A DNA stretch of 64,000 nucleotides from Variovorax sp. YR216 (GTDB taxonomy: Bacteria; Pseudomonadota; Gammaproteobacteria; Burkholderiales; Burkholderiaceae_C): the NCBI RefSeq assembly GCF_900107745.1, contig NZ_FNRO01000001.1, positions 868,001 through 932,000 on the forward strand, given 5' to 3'. Each line of letters starts with the position of its first letter. Positions within the stretch are counted from its first letter, which is position 1. The notes below the pieces were generated by a model that was not told where the DNA came from, did no database searches, and saw nothing but the letters and a program-made list of their open reading frames with translations. This document shows, in pieces, positions 58,408 to 64,000 of the stretch. The position numbers were made by a program, and so were the translations under genes.

Positions 58408-58769
58408 ATGGCGGAAAAAATTTCGACTCCCTCAACCCCCGACTACTGCATCCGCCCTTGGCAGGACGAGGACGTCGTCTCCCTGACGCACCACGCCGAC
58501 AACCGAAAGATCTGGCGCAATCTGACGGACCTGTTCCCGCATCCCTATACCGAGGCCGATGCGGCACGATGGATCGCGACAGCACGGGACGCAAGCCCCA
58601 GCATTCATCTCGCGAAGCATCGGTATTCGAGTGGAATCCGGCCTCGATGCGGGTGCTCGAGAAGGTGGGCTTCACACGCGAAGGCGTGCTCCGGCGCAGC
58701 GTTTTCAAGGATGGCCGGCGGATCGACAGCGTGATGTACGCGATGCTCCGGGGCGATCGTGCAGGCTGA
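58408..58769 (+). pseudogene. GNAT (RimJ-type) acetyltransferase, decayed
   Basis: The start (MAEKISTPSTPDYCIRPWQD, then NLTDLFPHPYTEADAARWI) and the end (ASVFEWNPASMRVLEKVGFT, DSVMYAML) of a RimJ-like acetyltransferase are both recognisable but lie in different frames, joined near 58600-58622. The ~70 residues between them, which carry the acetyl-CoA motif, are missing. This is an internal deletion, not just a point frameshift. It should not make a working enzyme. Confidence 0.7.
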
Positions 58770-58813
58770 TTGACCCCTTCGGCGCCGAGCCGCAACTGCG
58801 TCGCCCTGGCCGG

Positions 58814-59770
58814 CTACGGCGCCTCGGAAGGGGCCTTCTCCCCATCCGGCTTCGAGCCCTTCTTGCGCGCAGCGCGGGCATCCTTCTTCGCCTGCCGCTC
58901 CGCATCCAGCCGCTGCCCTTCCGCAAGCCATTGCGCGAACTCCTCGGGCGTCTCGAGCGTGATGCGACCCATGTTGCCGCTTCGGAACTCAAGCATCACG
59001 ATCTCGGCGGCCTTCTGCGTGTTGACCTTGCCCTTGCCCAGCAGCGCGCCGCGCTTGCGGCCGATCGCGTCGAGCACCTCGTCGTCGGTGAGCCCCGCGA
59101 TCGGTTCGATCTTGAAGCGCGCCTCGACCAGCGCCGCGTAGTGCTGCTTCAGGTACGAAAGCAGCTCCAGCGCCACCAGCTCCTCGTCGAAGGCATTGCG
59201 TCCGACCGCGCCGCTGGCGGCGAGGTTGTAGCCGCTCTTGGCGACGATGATGCGCGGCCACAGCATGCCGGGCGTGTCCCACAGGTAGAAGTCGTCGGCC
59301 AGCACGATGCGCTGTTCGAGCTTGGTGATGCCGGCCTCGTCGCCGGTCTTGGCCTTGCGCGTGCCGGTCAGCGTATTGATGAGCGTCGACTTGCCGACGT
59401 TGGGGATCCCGCAGATCAGAACGCGCATCGGCTTGGCCATGCCGCCGCGATTCGGCGCGAGCGCGTGGCAAGCATCGATGAGCTGGCGCGCCGGCGCGGT
59501 CTGGCTCGCGTCGAGGCCGATGGCGCGCGTGGCGGGCTGGGCGTTGTAGTGCGCGAGCCAGGCTTCCGTTTGCGCCGGATCGGCGAGGTCCTGCTTGTTG
59601 AGCAGCTTCAGGCCCGGCTTGTGTCCGGTGAGGTCGGCCAGCATCGGGTTCGCGCTGGAGCCGGGCAACCGCGCATCGAGCAGCTCGATGACGACGTCGA
59701 TGTCCTTGATGCGCTCGACGATGGCTTTCTTGGTCAGGTGCATGTGACCGGGGAACCACTGGATGGCCAT
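58814..59770 (-). CDS. ylqF: ribosome biogenesis GTPase YlqF/RbgA
   Basis: 318-residue circularly permuted GTPase that helps assemble the 50S ribosomal subunit. Order of GTP motifs is G4 first: NKQD (58-61), then G1 GIPNVGKST (121-129), and G3 DTPG (165-168). N-terminal WFPGHM is the family signature. A C-terminal helical domain and a lysine-rich tail (AKKDARAARKKGSKPDG) follow. ATG 59770 (MAIQWFPGHM) is clear. Confidence 0.93.
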   Translation of the reverse strand: MAIQWFPGHMHLTKKAIVERIKDIDVVIELLDARLPGSSANPMLADLTGHKPGLKLLNKQDLADPAQTEAWLAHYNAQPATRAIGLDASQTAPARQLIDACHALAPNRGGMAKPMRVLICGIPNVGKSTLINTLTGTRKAKTGDEAGITKLEQRIVLADDFYLWDTPGMLWPRIIVAKSGYNLAASGAVGRNAFDEELVALELLSYLKQHYAALVEARFKIEPIAGLTDDEVLDAIGRKRGALLGKGKVNTQKAAEIVMLEFRSGNMGRITLETPEEFAQWLAEGQRLDAERQAKKDARAARKKGSKPDGEKAPSEAP

Positions 59771-59825
59771 CGCGAATGTCTTTCTCTCTTGTCGGTGAAC
59801 GGACCGCGGATTGTCGCGCGCCCGG

Positions 59826-60722
59826 TCAGGCCCTGAGCGCAGACCGGTAGCGCCGGCTGCACGGGATGCGGGTGCCGTCGCGCATGTGCAGCCGGGCCTC
59901 GCCGCCGTCCAGCGGCTCGATCTCCGCGATGCGGTCGAGGTTGGCCGCGTAGCTCCGGTGCACGCGCACGAAGCGCGCCGGGTCGAGTTGGGTGAGGAAG
60001 TCGGTCAGCGTGGCGCGCAACAGGTAGTCGTGGCCGTTGACGCGCAGGCCGACGTAGTTGCCCTGCGCCTGCAGCCAGTCGATATCGGCGGCCGCGATGA
60101 GGAATTCGCGGCGCAGCTTGCGCACGAGGAAGCGGTCGGGCCGCTGGGACGGCGAGCCGGGCGCGTCGGGCGACGGCCCGGCGGCCGGCCCGGGCTCCGG
60201 CGCGCCTTCGGGCGCATCGAGCACCCGCGCCTCGCCCTGCAGCCGCAGCACGAAGACCCGGTAACTCCACAGCGCAATGAGGATCAGCACATAGGTCCGC
60301 GCGTCCTTCAGGTACTCGTAGGGCCACTTCGAAAGCCAGTCGCCGAAGTCGTAGCGGCTGCCGGCCCAGAGATAGACAAGCTGCCGCAGGCCGACCATCA
60401 GCGCCACGTGGAGCAGGCTGAACGCGACGCTGCCCAGCACATGCCAGCCAAGGTTGCGCCGCCAGGCACCCCGCCTGAGCGGAAAGCGCCGCTCGAAGGC
60501 GACCACTGCCGGCACCAGGGCCAGCAGCGCGAGGTGGCTGGTCAGCTCCCAGGCCACCGGCTGCCAGGTGGCGATGTCGCGGCCGGACTGGCGCACGTCG
60601 ATCACCGCGATCACGGTGCTGATCGCCGCCTGTACGGCCATGACCACCACCCAGAAGCCACCTTCGGCCCATCGCCGGTAGGGCTGGTAGCGCTCGAAGA
60701 GGTTCTGCCCGGATTCAGTCAT
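59826..60722 (-). CDS. membrane-embedded LytTR DNA-binding protein
   Basis: 298 residues: about four membrane helices in residues 18-170 (GGFWVVVMAVQAAISTVIAV, SHLALLALVPAVVAF, HVLGSVAFSLLHVALMVGL, YVLILIALWSYRVFVLRL), a Pro/Ala linker, and a C-terminal LytTR domain (AAADIDWLQAQGNYVGLRVN, FVRVHRSYAANLDRIAEI). It has no receiver domain, so it is a one-component membrane regulator. It is divergent from the acyltransferase gene. ATG 60722 (MTESGQ) is chosen over 60761. Confidence 0.85.
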   Translation of the reverse strand: MTESGQNLFERYQPYRRWAEGGFWVVVMAVQAAISTVIAVIDVRQSGRDIATWQPVAWELTSHLALLALVPAVVAFERRFPLRRGAWRRNLGWHVLGSVAFSLLHVALMVGLRQLVYLWAGSRYDFGDWLSKWPYEYLKDARTYVLILIALWSYRVFVLRLQGEARVLDAPEGAPEPGPAAGPSPDAPGSPSQRPDRFLVRKLRREFLIAAADIDWLQAQGNYVGLRVNGHDYLLRATLTDFLTQLDPARFVRVHRSYAANLDRIAEIEPLDGGEARLHMRDGTRIPCSRRYRSALRA

Positions 60723-60870
60723 CGCCCGGATTCTCACGAATCCGGCTGCGTGGCGGCCCATTTCGTCCCTCCGGGCCGCCGCTCGTCACAAAGCGGCCGC
60801 GGGTCGTCCCCTCGATCCGCCCCTGTCCGGTGCGCGCTCGCACCATCCGGTCCAACCAAGGAGCGATCCC

Positions 60871-62058
60871 ATGACCACCGAACGGCGACACGACATCGAC
60901 GCACTGCGGGCGCTGGCCTTCGCATTGCTCATCCTCTACCACGTGGGCATGTACTACGTGGCCGGCTGGCCCTGGCACATCAAGAGCCCGCACGCGGCGG
61001 AATGGCTGCGGTGGCCGATGGTGGTCGTCAATGTCTGGCGGATGGACCTGGTGTTCCTGATCTCGGGCGTCGCCTTCGGCTTCCTGAGCCGCGGCCGCGG
61101 ACCGATGTCGCTGATCGGCCATCGCACCGTCCGGCTTTTGCTGCCGCTCGTCTTCGGGATGGCCGTTGTCGTGCCCTACCAGGCCTACGCCCAAGGCGTT
61201 GCGAACGGATTGGTGGCGCCGGGCTTCGCAGCCTTCATGCTGCGCTACCTGTCGGGCGGGCCGTGGCCGAAGGGCGCCTTCGACGGGTCGGACTTTCCGA
61301 TGACCTGGAACCATCTCTGGTACCTGGCCTACCTCTTCGTCTACACGGCGATCCTGGCCTTGCTGCTGCCGGTGCTGCGCTCTGCGGCCGGCCGTCGGCT
61401 GCGCTCGGCGTTCCTGCGCCTTCGCGGCTGGCGACTGATCGCGGTGCCGACGGTGCCGCTGCTGCTGTTCACGCTCTGGCTGTCCCCGTGCTTCCCGGCG
61501 ACGCACGACATGGTCCATGACTGGTACCTGCACGCGCTGTACTTCACCGTGTTCCTCTACGGGTACTGGATGGGCGTCCACGAAGACATCTGGCGCGAAC
61601 TGGAGCGGCTGCGCCGTCCGGCGCTGGCGCTCGCGGCGGCGTGCATCGCCATCTATCTCTCGCTCCGCTTCTTCGCCTTCGGTGCGACTGCAGCCGCCTG
61701 GATCGCCCATGCCCTGCGCGCCGCGTACCTCTGGACGGCCATCATGGCGATCCTCGGATTCGCGCACCGCCACCTCAATCGGCCCTGGCCCTGGCTGCGC
61801 TGGGCCAATGAGTCGGTCTATCCGTGGCACATGCTGCACCAGACGCTGATCATTGCGGCGGCCGTCGCACTGGCGCCGCTTCGGCTGGGGCCGGTGCTCG
61901 AACCCGCCGCCATCGTCGGCCTGACGGCTGGCGGGTGCTGGGTGCTGACCGATGCGTTGATCCGGCGCCTGCGCTGGCTGCGCCCGCTCTTCGGGCTGCC
62001 GCGCCGAACGCCGCCGCGGGCATCGCGGAATGGAAGCACCGCCATTGTGGGCATTTGA
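60871..62058 (+). CDS. acyltransferase family 3 membrane protein
   Basis: 395-residue polytopic membrane protein of the acyltransferase-3 group (OpgC/OafA-like), with about ten helices. DIDALRALAFALLILYHVGM holds the conserved Arg and His, and NHLWYLAYLFVYTAILALLL is the second motif. Likely adds acyl groups to a periplasmic glucan or surface sugar. It is divergent from the membrane LytTR protein, a common pairing in which the LytTR may control it. Confidence 0.85.
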   Translation: MTTERRHDIDALRALAFALLILYHVGMYYVAGWPWHIKSPHAAEWLRWPMVVVNVWRMDLVFLISGVAFGFLSRGRGPMSLIGHRTVRLLLPLVFGMAVVVPYQAYAQGVANGLVAPGFAAFMLRYLSGGPWPKGAFDGSDFPMTWNHLWYLAYLFVYTAILALLLPVLRSAAGRRLRSAFLRLRGWRLIAVPTVPLLLFTLWLSPCFPATHDMVHDWYLHALYFTVFLYGYWMGVHEDIWRELERLRRPALALAAACIAIYLSLRFFAFGATAAAWIAHALRAAYLWTAIMAILGFAHRHLNRPWPWLRWANESVYPWHMLHQTLIIAAAVALAPLRLGPVLEPAAIVGLTAGGCWVLTDALIRRLRWLRPLFGLPRRTPPRASRNGSTAIVGI

Positions 62059-62118
62059 ACCCCGGCGCCGCAACACGCATGCTAGAGGCCTGCCCACCGG
62101 CAGCGAAAGGCGCACACC

Positions 62119-62493
62119 ATGCAGATCCAGGTCAACACGAGCAACGGCGTCGAAAACAAGGAAAAACTGGAACGATGGGCCGACGGCCAGCTACGGCAGG
62201 ACCTCAGCCGCTTCATCGATACGGTGACGCGCGTAGAAGTCCATCTCAGCGACGAGAACCACACCAAGGGCGGCGCCATGGACAAGCGCTGCGTCATGGA
62301 AGCCCGGCTTGTCCACCATGAGCCCCTGGCCGTGACCCAGCACGCTGCGAGCCTCGACGAGGCCTTCCGCGGCGCGTCGGACAAGCTCAGGCGATCGCTC
62401 GACAGCGCGCTCGGCCGGCTCTACAACCATCGCGACCGCGATTCGATCCGAACGAGTGCCGAAGAGATGGGCGACGAGGGGAATGCCCCTTGA
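62119..62493 (+). CDS. HPF/RaiA-like ribosome-associated protein
   Basis: 124-residue protein resembling the N-terminal domain of hibernation promoting factor/RaiA: QIQVNTSNGVENKEKLERWA, TVTRVEVHLSDENHTKGGAM, and ASLDEAFRGASDKLRRSLDS. It lacks the long C-terminal dimer domain of long HPF. A role in ribosome hibernation or stress is likely. The next gene starts with TTG overlapping its TGA. Confidence 0.8.
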   Translation: MQIQVNTSNGVENKEKLERWADGQLRQDLSRFIDTVTRVEVHLSDENHTKGGAMDKRCVMEARLVHHEPLAVTQHAASLDEAFRGASDKLRRSLDSALGRLYNHRDRDSIRTSAEEMGDEGNAP

Positions 62494-63206
62494 GCCTCGC
62501 CAGGCACGCGCCGCGCGGTGCATTCCGCGCGTCGGCGGCGCTGACATGCCTGCTGCTGGGCTGCGGCCTGGCAGGCGGCGCGTCCGCGGGCAGCATCAGG
62601 GGCAAGGTGATGTTCGCAGGCACCGCGCCCGCCGCCGCGAAGGTCCCGGTGACCATCGACCAATACCTCTGCGGCAACGAGAAGCCCGCGGACGACCTGC
62701 AGATTTCGTCCGCGCGCGAGATCCGGAACGCGGTCGTGTGGATCGAGAACGCGCCGGCCGAAGCCGCGCCCGCGGCCATGCAGAAGGTGGAGGTGGACCA
62801 GAAGGGCTGCAGCTTCGTGCCGCGCGTCGTCGTGGTGCCGGCGGGCGGCACGGTCGATTTCCTCAACAGCGACCGGCTGCTCCACAACATCCACGCGACG
62901 CCGAAGACCAACGTGTCGTTCAACCGCACCCAGCCGATGGGCCGCACGATCCCGATCACCTTCGCGCAGCCGGAGATCGTCCGCATCAACTGCGACCTGC
63001 ATTCGTGGATGACCGCGTGGGTGGTGGTCGCGGCGCACCGCTTCTATGCGGTCACCGGGCCGGACGGCGGCTTCTCCTTCGACGATCTGCCGCCGGGACA
63101 GTACAGACTGCAGGTCTGGCACGAGCGGCTCGGCACCGTGCCGGCGAGCGTCACTGTGGGCGAACGACAGCCGGCGCAGGTCAGCGTCGAGATGAAGACG
63201 CGCTGA
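62490..63206 (+). CDS. exported cupredoxin-like protein
   Basis: 238 residues with a signal peptide (FRASAALTCLLLGCGLAGGA) and TTG start overlapping the HPF-like stop (TTGA). A beta-sandwich domain holds a possible type 1 copper site: DRLLHNIHATPKT (His), INCDLHSWMTAWV (Cys 4 residues before Trp, His). It is followed by a small carboxypeptidase-regulatory-like beta domain (GPDGGFSFDDLPPGQYRLQV). Related proteins occur beside amine or methyl utilisation and c-type cytochrome genes. Function unknown. Confidence 0.78.
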   Translation: MSLARHAPRGAFRASAALTCLLLGCGLAGGASAGSIRGKVMFAGTAPAAAKVPVTIDQYLCGNEKPADDLQISSAREIRNAVVWIENAPAEAAPAAMQKVEVDQKGCSFVPRVVVVPAGGTVDFLNSDRLLHNIHATPKTNVSFNRTQPMGRTIPITFAQPEIVRINCDLHSWMTAWVVVAAHRFYAVTGPDGGFSFDDLPPGQYRLQVWHERLGTVPASVTVGERQPAQVSVEMKTR

Positions 63207-63232
63207 AGCGCTGCGACATCGCGCGAACAGGC

Positions 63233-63760
63233 TCAAGGAACGACGGTGATCTTCTTCGACGCCTCCCAGGCGGCTGAATGCGTCGGCTCGACGATCGCGC
63301 GGAGCAAGCCGCCCTCGTCCAGCGCCACGGTGAAGGTCACCGTCGGCGCCGAATACACGGGATGCAGGTAGGTGCGCGCGATCTCCACCGAGTCCTTGTA
63401 CAGCGCGATGTAGCGCACGAAGTGCTCCTGCAGCGACGGATGCATCGATTCCGCCCCGACGCTGACGGTCACCGTGAACCACGCGCCGCGCTTCACGCTG
63501 TCCGGCGCGGTGATCTTCGGCGTGTGCTTGCCGTCGAAGCCCTTGTGCAGTTCGCGGAACTCGGGCGTGAACTGCTGGGCTTGGTCTTCCTCGGCGTGGG
63601 CGGCGACCACCATGCCGAGGCCCATGGCAACGGCCACCGCCGCCACCAGGGACGGACGAAGGCTGGAAATCCCGCGGAACCGGCTTGGCCGGGCCGCTGG
63701 GATTGCCCCCTGGAAGGGGGTGCAGAGCCACACGAAGTGGGCGAGGCTGGGGGTGTTCAT
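63233..63760 (-). CDS. class II SORL/neelaredoxin-like exported protein with repeat-derived N terminus
   Basis: 175 residues from ATG 63760, which overlaps the response-regulator stop (ATGA). Residues about 3-31 are encoded by repeat copy F. The export signal (SLVAAVAVAMGLGMVVAAHA, ending about 56) is inside, so the repeat-coded part is probably not original. Mature domain resembles superoxide reductase: GKHTPKI (His 79), HPSLQEHF (His 107, His 113), EPTHSAAWE (His 161). The iron-ligand Cys of superoxide reductases is replaced (Glu 158 at about that place), so it may bind metal differently or do something else. Confidence 0.75.
   Translation of the reverse strand: MNTPSLAHFVWLCTPFQGAIPAARPSRFRGISSLRPSLVAAVAVAMGLGMVVAAHAEEDQAQQFTPEFRELHKGFDGKHTPKITAPDSVKRGAWFTVTVSVGAESMHPSLQEHFVRYIALYKDSVEIARTYLHPVYSAPTVTFTVALDEGGLLRAIVEPTHSAAWEASKKITVVP
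63668..63753 (-). repeat. dispersed structured 3'-UTR repeat, copy F
   Basis: Minus-strand copy, three bases after the response-regulator stop. Outer arms AATCCC (63668-63673) and GGGATT (63699-63704); inner stem CCCGGCCAAGCCGG. It lies inside the nominal frame of the SORL-like gene. Confidence 0.87.
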
Positions 63761-64000
63761 AGGTCCGGAAGGAACTGCTTGACCATCTTCAACAGTTCGC
63801 TCGGGCTGTAGGGCTTGGCGATATAGCTCGAAGCCCCCGCCTGCATGGCCTTGTCGCGATCGCCGCTCAGCGCATACGAGGTGATGACGATCACCGGGAT
63901 GTGACGCGTGTCGGCCTCGGTGGTCAGCAGCTTCGTCGCATCGAGACCCGACATCTTCGGCAGCTGCACGTCCATCAGGATCAGGTCCGGCAGCTCGGTG
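63757..64000 (-). CDS. CheY-like response regulator, 3' part
   Basis: C-terminal ~80 residues of a single-domain receiver (or of a hybrid protein) that runs past the end of the window. LILMDVQLPKMSG gives the phospho-acceptor Asp; IVITSYALSGD and YIAKPYSPSELL (Lys) complete the site. It ends soon after the fold (KQFLPDL), so no output domain follows. Its start is outside the window, so partners cannot be judged. Confidence 0.88.
   Translation of the reverse strand, partial: TELPDLILMDVQLPKMSGLDATKLLTTEADTRHIPVIVITSYALSGDRDKAMQAGASSYIAKPYSPSELLKMVKQFLPDL

Overview
This is a 64-kb stretch of a high-G+C (about two thirds by eye) Gram-negative chromosome. The gene set points to a Burkholderiales bacterium of the Comamonadaceae, most like Variovorax: several Bug-type solute receptors with LysR/MarR regulators, a trmJ/suhB divergent pair, an MdtABC-type efflux operon, glnS, cysE, mutS and Anbu. 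The genus is an inference, because no rRNA or tRNA gene lies in the window. No integrase, transposase, prophage or CRISPR array was seen. Coding density is very high and no gene-free stretch exceeds 300 bp.

Layout. 1-1315: 3' part of ETF-ubiquinone oxidoreductase. 1361-8277 (minus): a catabolic block with a LysR regulator, a DUF1445 putative D-glutamate cyclase, an MFS carrier and a fused hydantoinase/5-oxoprolinase. 8327-13329: cysE and trmJ, then suhB and a FUSC-type membrane protein. 13330-19393: LysR and MarR regulators, three Bug receptors and a sulfatase. 19450-22802: a small protein, AraC-GyrI regulator, PadR regulator with siderophore-interacting flavoreductase (YqjI/YqjH-like), and a membrane-anchored protein. 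22882-29648: mutS, Anbu peptidase, hydrolase, uppP, GNAT and an Asp/Glu racemase-like protein. 29663-38875 (minus): mdtA-mdtB-mdtC-outer membrane factor efflux operon. 39093-43296: small membrane proteins, a hydrolase and a LytS/LytTR two-component pair. 43409-46778: Tyr/Pro-rich envelope protein, glnS, AstE/AspA-like hydrolase. 46932-49762: hsdM-hsdS without hsdR. 49772-53423: TetR, NTF2-like, aldo/keto reductase, and an ECF sigma factor fused to a SnoaL-like domain. 53455-58366: PQQ alcohol dehydrogenase, cytochrome c, cytochrome b561 and beta-propeller, with a divergent ankyrin protein. 58408-64000: a decayed GNAT gene, RbgA/YlqF GTPase, membrane LytTR protein, acyltransferase, HPF-like protein, cupredoxin-like protein, superoxide-reductase-like protein and a partial response regulator.

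The most unusual signals are non-coding. First, an ~87-bp element occurs six times. Each copy starts 0 to about 8 bases after a stop codon, in the same orientation as that gene. All copies can fold the same way, and the outer stem has five different sequences that all preserve pairing (compensatory changes at a fixed 31-bp offset). Two copies also supply the only ATG for the next gene. Second, a 62-bp tandem repeat between the NTF2-like and TetR genes forms a chain of two 20-codon mini-ORFs, linked by overlapping stop/start codons and ideal Shine-Dalgarno sites. Also notable are an Asp-x-Asp signature predicting a lanthanide-dependent PQQ alcohol dehydrogenase, and a superoxide-reductase-like protein that keeps four histidines but seems to have lost the iron-ligand cysteine.
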